26,014 bases of DNA, taken from the NCBI GenBank assembly GCA_040222185.1, contig JAVKDP010000110.1, forward strand, positions 1 through 26,014, in the 5' to 3' direction. Shown piece after piece: positions 15,641 through 25,200 of this stretch. Source of the stretch: JAVKDP01 sp040222185 (lineage in GTDB: Bacteria; Bacteroidota; Rhodothermia; Balneolales; Balneolaceae). Positions within the stretch are counted from its first letter, which is position 1, and each line of letters starts with the position of its first letter. The notes under the pieces were generated by a model. That model worked only from the letters and a program-made list of their open reading frames with translations. It searched no databases and was not told where the DNA came from. The position numbers were made by a program, and so were the translations under genes.

Positions 15641-16969
15641 GTATTCAGTTATTGTTTCTAAAGGCTCGTCTTCTGCTGATACAAGTGGATAATTATAGAA
15701 TTCTACATATCCTACATTCTCTGTTCCGTCACTACCCGAGCTATAGGGTGATGAGACAATTACTTCAGCATTATTCCCTGTTGTAACCCTGCTCCCATAA
15801 AACTCAGAGGCATTGGCATTTCCGGGAAAGTTGAAAACCTCAAAGTCAGAGGAAGGGCTTTGATCAAAATTGATTCCATAATGATAAATCATTCCTTGGT
15901 TGTTAACACCCGTTCGATTCGCTCCAACAAGTAGACCAACATTTGAGTTTTGAGCTATAGTTATACCAAAATGGTCATTAGCAGAAGTATTTTCATCAAA
16001 GAATTCAGAATTCAGAAACCATTGATCGCCTTCTTGGTTATAGAAATAAACAGATCCTGTTTGAACATTGTCTTGATTATTCGACCCTGGTGCTCCAATT
16101 AATAGAGTTCCGAAGAAAGCATGATCCGAATTTTTTATAACTATGGGAACATCTACCTGTGTAGCTAAGCTATAGCCAAATAAATCACTGGAAGAACCAT
16201 TCGGATCAAATAATTTAGCAGCTTGAATCCAATTTCCTTCTAAATCCTTTTCAAAGATATAAACAGCTCCACTTCGTTCTTCTGCACCTGTGGCATTATA
16301 GGCTCCAATTGCTACTAAGTTCTGGTTCAGAACCAATACGTTGTGGCCAAAAGAATCATTCGCTTCACCGTCATTGGCAATAAGTTTTGCAGTTTGAATC
16401 CAACCATCACCATCATATTCAAAGATATAGGCAGCACCTGATTTGGATTCGTTTCCAAATGCCTGGTAAGCTCCGACAACAGAAACAGCTTCGTTCCTGT
16501 CCAGGTCAATTGAGTATCCAAACCGCGTTCCCAGTTTAGCATCAGTTGGCCTCAGCGTTTGAGTATTAACCCAGGAAGTATCTTGACGTTCATATACAAA
16601 CACTGATTCTTGCATAAGTACTCCATGTTCGCTTCCCAAAGACCCAACAAAAGCAAATTCTCCGCTTATTTTAGAACTAATACCAAAGTTTGAGAAAGAA
16701 GGTATTCCTGTTGGAGTCACTTCCTGTTCTATTATCCATCCATTATCTGTTCTAACATAAAAGAAAGCAGAACCGACAGATCGACGATCTCCGATATCTT
16801 TTTGCGGAGCAGTAATAAGGGCCTGGAAATCAGAAACAGAAATTGAATAGCCAAAAAGCTGGTTTTTAACCGCTTCAGGTTGTTCTGATGCAATATATTC
16901 TTGCCCAAACCCAGAAATGGAGATGGCAGAAAAAGTAAGTAGTAGGGATAATTTTTTAAGTGAGTTCAT
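15386..16969 (-). CDS. FG-GAP beta-propeller protein with T9SS sorting domain (cassette copy 1)
   Basis: A 527-aa exported protein of unknown function. A signal peptide (residues 1 to about 22, ending GFGQ) is followed by seven degenerate FG-GAP-type repeats of about 50-60 aa. Each starts (D)xFGxS and contains VGAxxxxG...GAxYIFE...W...AKL, so a closed seven-bladed, integrin-alpha-like propeller is likely. The last about 85 residues are a T9SS type A sorting domain (NQNYPNPFNPSTTISYQV ... SGFYFYRLEVNDFTSTKKMMLIK). It should therefore cross the outer membrane and stay on the surface or be released. Its ATG shares one base with the stop of the large repeat gene (TAATG), implying co-expression. 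Its closest visible relative is the 20648-22225 protein. Confidence 0.88.
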   Translation of the reverse strand: MNSLKKLSLLLTFSAISISGFGQEYIASEQPEAVKNQLFGYSISVSDFQALITAPQKDIGDRRSVGSAFFYVRTDNGWIIEQEVTPTGIPSFSNFGISSKISGEFAFVGSLGSEHGVLMQESVFVYERQDTSWVNTQTLRPTDAKLGTRFGYSIDLDRNEAVSVVGAYQAFGNESKSGAAYIFEYDGDGWIQTAKLIANDGEANDSFGHNVLVLNQNLVAIGAYNATGAEERSGAVYIFEKDLEGNWIQAAKLFDPNGSSSDLFGYSLATQVDVPIVIKNSDHAFFGTLLIGAPGSNNQDNVQTGSVYFYNQEGDQWFLNSEFFDENTSANDHFGITIAQNSNVGLLVGANRTGVNNQGMIYHYGINFDQSPSSDFEVFNFPGNANASEFYGSRVTTGNNAEVIVSSPYSSGSDGTENVGYVEFYNYPLVSAEDEPLETITEYKLNQNYPNPFNPSTTISYQVKEAGLVTLTIYNLLGQAVQVLVNETQNSGSYSSTFDASALSSGFYFYRLEVNDFTSTKKMMLIK

Positions 16970-19900
16970 TATTCTGCCTCCGTATAAGCTTCAATTTCTA
17001 AGTCTAATTCCATAGGGTCACCAGTAAAGGTGATTGGAGTATGTGTTTTTCGGTCAACACCTCCTACAAAACGATACCCAGGTGGAAGCACAATCCTAAG
17101 TTCATATGCACCTTCTTCAATTCCATGAATGGCAAACTGCCCCTCAGTACCTGTGACTGCAAAATATTCCAGTCCACCTGTTGTTTCGGTATCAAAACTT
17201 CCATCTTTGTCTTCATCCAGGAAGACACGCAATCCTGACTTTAGAGAATCTGCATCACCAGAAAAACTAACCGTTCCATAGAGATCTGGAGAAAAAGCAA
17301 AACCGCTAGTAGGAAATGTTTTGGTTGGAGGATTGATACCATCATCAATCAAAGCGTAGAAATACAGAGAATCCGCTGTTGAAAGTAGGTCGGGGGATAC
17401 GGTAATGGATTCTATTCCATATCCATCTTCATTAAAATTTGTGGCTTCCACATGTGTGATAAGAGAAGCCAGATCATAAGAACGTACAGTATTGGCATAA
17501 AAGGTTATATGGGTAGAGTCGGGTAATACGCTCCAGTAATCAGCTGTCAGGTCAAAAGTGTTTCCATCAGGAGTTACTTCCAGATCAAGAATCGGATATT
17601 GGTAAATATCCTTAACACTTAGAGAAACGGAATCAGGAGCCTGGTCTCTTGGAAGCGAAATAAGTACCTGGTAACGCCCATCCACCAATTTGGAATGGCC
17701 AATTTCCTCTTCACTCATCGCTGAAGCTGAATGAATGATGAATACTGCTCCGGTATCACTCGTAACCCAATCCATATTCTCTTCATAATCAAAGGTAGGT
17801 TGTCCGGTAGAATCATCTTGTGAAACCATGATAGCTCTTGAGAGCTCATAAATACCTTCCGGACCTACTACAGTGATGAGTACGCTGTCAATTTCTGAAC
17901 CCCAATCTGCAATAAACTGCAGATAATTTGGGGCTACCGGGTCATCATATACTTCAAAGGTGTGAGAACTGACTATATAAGGTGAATGATCGGTAAGAGC
18001 TTTTTCGCTTTCGTCATCCTCAATATCATCCTCAATATCACTTATGGTACTTTTGCTATCAAAAGTGCTGATACTCTGATTCTTAAATTTGTACTTAGCT
18101 CCCAAATAGTATTTAGTCCAAAGTACTGTAATTTTTGTCCACCCAGCAGCATAGCTATCTGAAAGGTCATCATATTTATATCTGATCGCCCCGTCTACAC
18201 TACCCAGTTTGTCACCTCCAATAAAGGGAATAGAGCTGGGGACGTAAAAGGTTACATCGATCAGTGCATCAAAATCCTTGTTCGAGTTTATATACACCGA
18301 AGCATCGAATTCTACTAATGGATCGGATGGTATTGAAACATCTATCTCTGCAAGTACAGAAGCTGTATAACTTACTTCAATGGATTCATATTCATCGATT
18401 CCAGCCGATTCAAGATCATCTTCAGAAACCCCTGCTTCAACGAATAAATCGTAGACGGGATTTTCATATTCAACTGTTTCAGTGTAATCCTGGAAAATCA
18501 CATCCAGAGAAAAATCTCCATCGCCCAGCAAGCTTTTCCAATCACCACTACTGTTTTCATAGGCTCCTACATTTACTTCGCCGCTCATGGTGAACTCGTT
18601 AGCATCAATGGTTACTGCATCATACATCTCCAGGAGAGTGGCTGACTCGCCTGAAAGGGTAAAGCCACCTCCGAAAATGGCAGTTAGATCGGCATCTACA
18701 AACAAGTCTGAAGTATTAGTCAGGTTACCAACCGTCCCACTCATTTCTGCTATTTGAATGCCTTCAAATAGTTCCAGCGCTTCTTCTAGATTATCAGCTG
18801 TGTAAGTGATAGAAATTTCGTCTATTGAAACAGGGTCACCCGCAAACTTTATGTCTGCATCTATTTCAGTTCCAGACGTGAATACCACATCCACTTCTGA
18901 TTCGGTAATACCGTTTTCATCAAAGGAGAGCACAAAGCTCTTCAAGTCAACGGTTCCTAAATCAGCGTGGTCAATTTCAATGGTTAAATCTTCTACTTTG
19001 AAGGTGGGTTCGCTTCCACTTACATCAATTTCGAGTCCTGGGGCATCATCGCTTCCTAAAGTAACGGATAGGGAAAATACTTCGGTAATCTCGAGTTCTC
19101 CCGTTACCTCAAAGATCCCGTCTGAGTAAGCAATGTCAAGGTCTTTGGCCTCCACTTCAAGATTTCCCAGCGTTAAATCACTGTTCACATCTACTTCAAA
19201 AGATTTGAGTTCTCCATTTTCGATGACCAGCCCGGGATCGTCAGAAGTTCCGAAATCGGTATCTATGGTTTCACCATCCACACTTAAATTTGCATCTCCA
19301 TATAAATAAAATTCACCTCCGCTCTGCCATTCAACTCCCAGATCTTCGGTTTTAACACTAAGTCCAGAGAAAGTGAAATCCTCTGTAATCCCAATATTGA
19401 TCTCAGTGAGCGATCCATCATCGATAATGAGTCCTGGATCATCAGAATCTCCAAGGGTAGCAACTACATCGTCGTCTCCAATTTTAAACTCTATATCCCC
19501 ATACATCTCGAAGTAATCTTCTGAGGTATCATATTCAAAAGTGAGTCCGGTCGGGGAGATAGCTAACGAGCTAATTTCAAAATCAGCAGTTACTCCAAAG
19601 TTTATATGGGTGATACTTCCGCTATCATAGATAAGTCCGGGATCATCCGAATCACCCATGCTAACATCCATTTCTTCATCATCGAAAGTGATGGATACAT
19701 CTCCGTACATTTCGATATAATCTTCGGATGAATCATACTCAAAAGTTAAATCAGAAGGAGAGACAGTTACAGCTTTTAAATCAAAATCAGCCGTAATCGA
19801 CATCGAAAATTGGGTAATCGTGCCATCTTCAATTACTATCCCTGGATCATCTGAATCTCCCATTGATATAGATGCATCTTCTCCATCCAGGGAAATATCA

Positions 19901-20331
19901 GCTTCCCCAAAGATTCCAAAGTTAGTTCCTCCTGTCCATTCAAAACCCAGGTTGGTGGGTTCCACAGTCAGTGACTTCAATGAAAAACTTGTGGAAACAT
20001 CAAGCTCAACTGATTCTAAAGTTTCATTTGAAACACTAAAATCCAGTGTCGCAGAAATGGTTTCACCATCAAAGGTGGTTTCAACTGTACCATCAAGTTC
20101 AAAGAGTTCATCCGCTTCGGTATATGAGAAGGTGAGAGATTGTGGGGACATAGATATACCGAATACTGTAAAGTCATCCGTTAAAGAGACAGAGAAGTCT
20201 CCACCGGTTGTATCAAACTCTAATCCAGAAATTCCACTTATTGTGAAAGTTTGTGCAGTTAATGGAGAAGAAGAGCCTAATCCAATAAGAAAGAGTAGTA
20301 TGGCAAAGGTGTATGGTAAAAATCTTGGCAT
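16969..20331 (-). CDS. Large secreted acidic repeat protein (cassette copy 1)
   Basis: A 1120-aa protein I do not recognise. It has a signal peptide (1 to about 27, ending TAQ) and a short lead-in GISGLEFDTTGGDFSVSL. Six tandem repeats of about 67-71 aa follow (residues 51-451). The repeat pattern is VTADFxLxxLxxxPxDLTFEYDxxxxxFEMYGDxxxxxDxxxxxxxLGDSDDPGLxxxxGxxTxxxx. The middle part (about 452-790) keeps the beta-rich style and ends in SVDGAIRYKYDDLSDSYAAGW and YLGAKYKF. An acidic linker (SDIEDDIEDDESE) and two Ig-like segments follow. The final domain resembles SdrD-B or carboxypeptidase-regulatory domains and carries a DxDxDGxxD calcium-loop-like stretch (DEDKDGSFD). There is no T9SS tail. 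It probably acts at the periplasm or surface with the FG-GAP partner encoded directly downstream. Confidence 0.8.
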   Translation of the reverse strand: MPRFLPYTFAILLFLIGLGSSSPLTAQTFTISGISGLEFDTTGGDFSVSLTDDFTVFGISMSPQSLTFSYTEADELFELDGTVETTFDGETISATLDFSVSNETLESVELDVSTSFSLKSLTVEPTNLGFEWTGGTNFGIFGEADISLDGEDASISMGDSDDPGIVIEDGTITQFSMSITADFDLKAVTVSPSDLTFEYDSSEDYIEMYGDVSITFDDEEMDVSMGDSDDPGLIYDSGSITHINFGVTADFEISSLAISPTGLTFEYDTSEDYFEMYGDIEFKIGDDDVVATLGDSDDPGLIIDDGSLTEINIGITEDFTFSGLSVKTEDLGVEWQSGGEFYLYGDANLSVDGETIDTDFGTSDDPGLVIENGELKSFEVDVNSDLTLGNLEVEAKDLDIAYSDGIFEVTGELEITEVFSLSVTLGSDDAPGLEIDVSGSEPTFKVEDLTIEIDHADLGTVDLKSFVLSFDENGITESEVDVVFTSGTEIDADIKFAGDPVSIDEISITYTADNLEEALELFEGIQIAEMSGTVGNLTNTSDLFVDADLTAIFGGGFTLSGESATLLEMYDAVTIDANEFTMSGEVNVGAYENSSGDWKSLLGDGDFSLDVIFQDYTETVEYENPVYDLFVEAGVSEDDLESAGIDEYESIEVSYTASVLAEIDVSIPSDPLVEFDASVYINSNKDFDALIDVTFYVPSSIPFIGGDKLGSVDGAIRYKYDDLSDSYAAGWTKITVLWTKYYLGAKYKFKNQSISTFDSKSTISDIEDDIEDDESEKALTDHSPYIVSSHTFEVYDDPVAPNYLQFIADWGSEIDSVLITVVGPEGIYELSRAIMVSQDDSTGQPTFDYEENMDWVTSDTGAVFIIHSASAMSEEEIGHSKLVDGRYQVLISLPRDQAPDSVSLSVKDIYQYPILDLEVTPDGNTFDLTADYWSVLPDSTHITFYANTVRSYDLASLITHVEATNFNEDGYGIESITVSPDLLSTADSLYFYALIDDGINPPTKTFPTSGFAFSPDLYGTVSFSGDADSLKSGLRVFLDEDKDGSFDTETTGGLEYFAVTGTEGQFAIHGIEEGAYELRIVLPPGYRFVGGVDRKTHTPITFTGDPMELDLEIEAYTEAE
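18979..20181 (-). repeat. Tandem ~204-bp coding repeats, six units
   Basis: Six diverged units of about 67-71 codons, encoding residues 51-451 of the large protein. The clearest phase marker is the codon group for GDSDDPG, seen at about 19430, 19635 and 19840, a spacing of 204 bp. Unit 1 is short and lacks the GD-DDPG motif; unit 6 is the most diverged. Confidence 0.9.
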
Positions 20332-20593
20332 AGGGTAGTGTTTAAATCTTGAGAGAAAAGGGCAGTTTTATTCAGCTTATAGAATAACTATGAAATAGCA
20401 AAAAAAACGCCTTGTAGACCTTATGTAGATTATAAGGTTTTTAGTACTTGCCAGCTCATTTTCCTATACAACCAGAATACAAGATGTGGCGATATTAGTA
20501 GGAAGAACTTTCGTAAGGGGTAGCTCTAATAGTTATAGAAGAGACGCAAGATTACCAGGTAAGATATTTTCCCTGGATTTATGATGAAAAGTA
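20332..20593. other. Spacer between the two cassettes
   Basis: The 316 bp between the cassettes contain no gene. Near the downstream large gene there is an inverted repeat ACCTTAT/ATAAGGT (20418-20424 with 20432-20438). On the minus strand this overlaps a TATAAT (20429-20434) that could be a -10 box, though no good -35 is seen. Two short direct copies of TCTACA(T)AAGG and a T8 run follow. The remaining bases show nothing recognisable except the terminator at the other end. Confidence 0.4.
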
Positions 20594-20633
20594 AATAGGG
20601 GAATAAGTATTTTTAAAAGCTTATTCCCCTATT
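20594..20633 (-). terminator. Strong terminator hairpin after the second FG-GAP gene
   Basis: AATAGGGGAATAAG (20594-20607) pairs perfectly over 14 bp with CTTATTCCCCTATT (20620-20633), leaving a 12-base loop. It lies 15 bp beyond the FG-GAP stop codon and is followed on the minus strand by TACTTTT. It should end the upstream cassette and separate the two copies. Confidence 0.8.
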
Positions 20634-20647
20634 CTAAATTTCCTGAA

Positions 20648-20902
20648 TTATTTAATCAGCATCATTTTTTTAGTACTGGTAAAGTCATTCACTTCCAGAC
20701 GGTAGAAGTAAAACCCTGAGGAAAGAGCCGAAGCATCAAAAGTTGATGAATAAGATCCTGAAATTTGTGTTTCATTTACCAACACCTGGACTGCCTGCCC
20801 CAGTAAGTTATAAATGGTCAGTGTAACCAAACCGGCTTCTTTAACCTGGTAACTTATAGTAGTTGATGGGTTGAAAGGGTTCGGATAGTTCTGGTTGAGT
20901 TT
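20648..20902 (-). repeat. Near-identical 3' sorting-domain segment, copy 2
   Basis: Partner of 15386-15640, with the same offset (5262 bp) throughout and no gaps. The stretch 20823-20902 is identical to 15561-15640. Confidence 0.9.
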
Positions 20903-22225
20903 ATAGTCGGATATTTCTCCGGTTTCATCATCTTCATTTGACACAACCACAAAATCGAAGAAATAGACTTTCCCAGTGTTCGTGGCAGATTCCTGATCAG
21001 CATGGGGTGATGAAACCAATAAACTTAATTCATCAGCAGCAACCTGATAACCAAAATTATCGAATTCGCCGGATTCGGTTATAGAAATAATATTTACCTC
21101 TGACTCCGGAGTTTCGTCAAAGAATGGCCAGATTTCATATTGATATACCGTACCTGTTTTACTGTCAGAACTTTGAGCGGAACGGCTAGCACCCACATAG
21201 AAACCCCCATAGTTGTTAGCTGCAACTGAAATTCCAAAGTGATCGTTATGCTCACTGCTTTCTTCGATCAATTCTTCGTTCAGTTCCCAGCTTCCGTCTC
21301 CTTCTTTCTGGTAGAGGTAAACAGAACCTGTTTTTCCGTTTTCATTGATGGTACCAGGTGCGCCAACATAAAGGAAACCACTAAAATCGTGGAATGAACT
21401 ACTTTTAGCTACATTTACCTCAGATGCAGTAATACTATATCCGAATAGATCACTTGAAGCTCCAGCTACATCGTAGAGCTTGGCTGTTTGTTCCCATTCT
21501 TCATCTTCCTTTTCGAAGATATATACTACACCGGTTCTTTCAGTAGCTCCATCGGCATTATAAGCTCCAACTGCAATGATAGATTCATTAACCATGGTAA
21601 CTGAATAACCAAAAGAGTCGTGGGATGAACCATCTTCCGCCATAAGTTTGGCTGTTTGAGTCCATGTGTCGTCTGCCTTCTCGAATATATAAACAGCACC
21701 TGTTTTAGCTTCATTACCAGTTGCCTGGTTAGCTCCGATAACAGCAATTGATTCATTAAGATCTAAAGAAACTCCGAATCTGGAACCCGCTTTTGTATCA
21801 GATGCCTTGAGCTTTTGAGCTTGAACCCAAGTGGTGTCATTGTATTCATACACATAAACCGCTCCGGAATGAATGCCACCTTCATGATCTCCAGTTGCTC
21901 CAACAAAAGCATCATTAAATCCAAGGCTTACACTGGCACCAAAATTGGCAAAGTCAGTTAGGCCAAGTGGAGAAGCCTCTAAGGCAATGTTCCATCCATC
22001 ATTGATTTTTTGATAGAATAAGACAGAACCAGCGGATTGGTAATTACCAATGTCCTTTTGTGGAGCGCCTACCATAGCCCAATCTCCCATAAGAGAAGAA
22101 GACCACCCATATAGCGCGTGCTCAACAACTTCAGGTTGTTCAGATTCGAGTAATTCCTGCGCATTTGTAGAAATGGTCAGTAAACAAAGTAAAAGAGTCG
22201 ATAAGATATATTTATGAAACTTCAT
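20648..22225 (-). CDS. FG-GAP beta-propeller protein with T9SS sorting domain (cassette copy 2)
   Basis: A 525-aa paralogue of the 15386-16969 protein, with the same order of parts. It has a signal peptide (1 to about 22, ending TNAQ), seven FG-GAP-type repeats with motifs such as RFGVSLDL, IGANQATGNEAKTGAVYIFE and DLFGYSI, a linker, and a T9SS type A domain. The last about 85 residues differ from the other copy by a single residue (Ile for Asn), while the propeller is much less alike. The gene starts 2 bp after the stop of the 1244-aa gene, with GGAGGA just upstream, so the pair is co-translated. Surface exposure follows from the sorting domain; ligand and function are unknown. Confidence 0.88.
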   Translation of the reverse strand: MKFHKYILSTLLLCLLTISTNAQELLESEQPEVVEHALYGWSSSLMGDWAMVGAPQKDIGNYQSAGSVLFYQKINDGWNIALEASPLGLTDFANFGASVSLGFNDAFVGATGDHEGGIHSGAVYVYEYNDTTWVQAQKLKASDTKAGSRFGVSLDLNESIAVIGANQATGNEAKTGAVYIFEKADDTWTQTAKLMAEDGSSHDSFGYSVTMVNESIIAVGAYNADGATERTGVVYIFEKEDEEWEQTAKLYDVAGASSDLFGYSITASEVNVAKSSSFHDFSGFLYVGAPGTINENGKTGSVYLYQKEGDGSWELNEELIEESSEHNDHFGISVAANNYGGFYVGASRSAQSSDSKTGTVYQYEIWPFFDETPESEVNIISITESGEFDNFGYQVAADELSLLVSSPHADQESATNTGKVYFFDFVVVSNEDDETGEISDYKLNQNYPNPFNPSTTISYQVKEAGLVTLTIYNLLGQAVQVLVNETQISGSYSSTFDASALSSGFYFYRLEVNDFTSTKKMMLIK

Positions 22226-22227
22226 GA

Positions 22228-25200
22228 TTAGTCCTCCTCAGTATAAGCTTCCATGTTTATTACAAGAGTTTGAGGAGTTCCATCAAACTGTATGATTTCA
22301 GAGCCGAATCGATCGGTTTCTCCAACAATACGGTATCCTTCTGGTAATACGATACGTATTTCATATTCTTCACCAGAGCTTAATCCGCTTATAGCGAAGA
22401 AGCCGCTAGAGTCAGTAATTGCGAAGAGCTCAAGGCCTCCGGTAGATTCCACGTCAAAGCTACCATCAACGTCTTCATCTATAAACACACGCTGACCTTC
22501 TTTTAGTGAATCCGCTCCAGCCGGGAATACCAGTTGCCCAATGATATCTGGTTGATAAGGGAAGCCTTGGGTAACCTCGGTTTTCACCGGTGGATTTTCT
22601 CCATCCTCAATAATTCCGTAGAAATAGAGGGTATCCGCTCCGGTTACGAAATCAGGGATTAACTCGTAGGTCTCTGTTCCATAGCCCAATTCATCAAAAT
22701 TACTTGCATACACATGATCGATTAATTTTCCATCCGTTGTTTCTGCAGATGAGGCTACATAGAAGGAGAGAATGGTCGAATCAGGTAGGGTACTCCAGTA
22801 ATCAATTTCCAACTCAAACCGATTATCATCAGTTTTTTCGGCAGAAATGGAAACATCTGGTGCTTGCCATAATGGAGTAAAGGTTACAGAATCGATGCCG
22901 GTTGCTTCGTCAAAGAATGAAATTACTAATTGATACCGACCATCTAATAGTTTGGCTTTAGCCATACTTGAATCTTCATTAAAAGCAGAAGGAGAGGTAT
23001 ACAAGAAAATAGAAGAGGTATCACCGTACACAACATCCATGTTCTCTTCATAAGTAAGCGTTGGAGTAGTAGTACTGTCATTTTCTGATAAAACCACACC
23101 TTTGGTTAACTCGTAATTTCCTCCTGGACCGATTACAGAGATTAATGCCGAATCAGATGCTTCTGCCCAGTCAATTTCAATAAGCATGGTATTCGGCATA
23201 GGATCGTTAACATCAAAGGTATGAACAACCATTTGCGGGGCTGTTCCATCCGCAACTGCTTTGTTTTGGTCGTCATTAATTTCCCTTTGAATGCTGCTAA
23301 TCGTACCGCTACCAATTTTGGATACCTTTCTGCTGCCAAAGTTGTACTCAGCACCTACATGGTAAGTGTGCCAGAAGGTTTTAATACGAACCCAGCCAGC
23401 TCCATAACTATGATGTAGATCGCCATGCTTATATCGAACAGCGCCATCAACACTACCATAGTGCTTACCACCTATAAATGGAACCCAATGTGGTACGATG
23501 AATTCAAGATCTATGAGGGCATCAAAATTTTGATGGTTATCCAGGGTAACGGTTGCTTTTGCTTCAATAAGCGGATCGCCAGGTATTTTGATGTCCGCGC
23601 TGGCTTTTACACCTGTCCATTCGGTAGTAAGACAAACGGGTTGTCCGGCAGCTTGTTCAAGTTCTTCGCAGAACGCCTCACCAAATGGAATGTAGTAGAA
23701 GGTTGTACCAATAGAGAGATCAATATCACCACTTCCGATTAAGGAATGCCAGGAATCGGTCCCTGATCGGTAGGCTCCCACATTTACATCACCATTTATC
23801 TCAAAGAAGTTCGGCTCTATGGTTACTTCATCTCTCATTTGAAGCAAGGTGGCAGATTTACCAGCTAAGGTGAATCCACCTCCATAGATGGTTTCAATGG
23901 TACCTGTTACTGTAAGCTCTGAAGGTTTGGTCAGGTTATCAACTGAAGCGCCTAAAAAGGTAAGCTGAACTCCTTCAAATATTTCGATAGCCTCGCCAAT
24001 ATTATCAGCACGGTAATCAATTTCGATGCTGTTTAGTTTGGCAGGGTTACCGGTAAACTTCATGATGGCATCAATTTCCCATCCTTGAGGGAATACTACG
24101 CTTACATCTGATTCTTCTATACCACTACTATTAAACTTTAGATCAAGTTTCTTGAGGTCAATGGCTCCCAGGTTAGCATGTTCAATGTCGATTTCTAAGG
24201 CTTCAATTTTGAACTTTGGTTCAGCTCCGCTAACATCAATCTCAAGGCCACCCTGGCTGCCCTCGCCAAGTGTAACGGAAAGTGAAAAGATTTCTTTAAT
24301 CTCCATTTCACCAGTCACTTCATATTTACTACTGGAATATTTGATATCAAGATCTTTGGTTTCTACTTCGAGATTTCCAAGTTTTAAGTCACTATTCACA
24401 TCTACCTCGAAAGAGTGGAGATTACCATTTCGAACTACGATGCCTGGGTCACTAAATGTTCCAAAATCTACATCAATGTTCTCGCTGTCAATACTTAAGT
24501 CAGCATCTCCATAAATGTGATAGTCCGATCCGCTATTCCATTCAGCACCCAGATCAGTGGTTTTTATTTTTAATCCTTCCAGGGAAAAGTCGGCCGTGAC
24601 ACCGATGTTTACATGCTGGATGCTGTTGCTTTTATAGGTTAAGCCCGGATCATCTGCGTCTCCCATATTGGCGGTTAATTCATCACTACCAATTTTAAAG
24701 GTAAGATCACCGTACATCTCAAAGTGATTATTCCCAGAATCGTACTCAAAAGTCAGGTTGTCCGGAATTACAGCAAGGCTCTTAATTTCAAAATCAGCAG
24801 TTAGCCCAAAATTTACATGTGTAATACTCCCATTATCGAATACAATACCTGGATCATCTGCATCTCCCAATGATGCGTCTACTTCTTCACCGTCAAACTT
24901 TACGGAAACCGAGCCATAGAATTCATATTGGCTGTTTCCAGAATCGTATTCAAGGGTCAAAGCGTCAGGGGATATAGTGATTCCTTTCATGTCGAATTCT
25001 GCAGTTACTCCAAAGTTGATATGTGTTACTGTCCCTGAACTAACAATAAGACCTGGATCATCTTCATCACCAAGACTTATATCTATATCATTTCCATCAA
25101 TGTTGGTAGACGCACTTCCAAACATTTCAAACTGGCTATCACCAGAGTCCCACTGAAATGTGAGTTCATCTGTTGTTATTGTTATAGCTTTTAAATCAAA

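Noticed and set aside
19820..20338. 172-aa serine-rich open frame on the plus strand, and similar frames at 18806-19129 and 24152-24514
   Set aside because: They are opposite the acidic repeats: Asp/Glu-rich codons read in reverse give long Ser/Ile/Pro-rich frames with few stops. They have no start context or recognisable fold.
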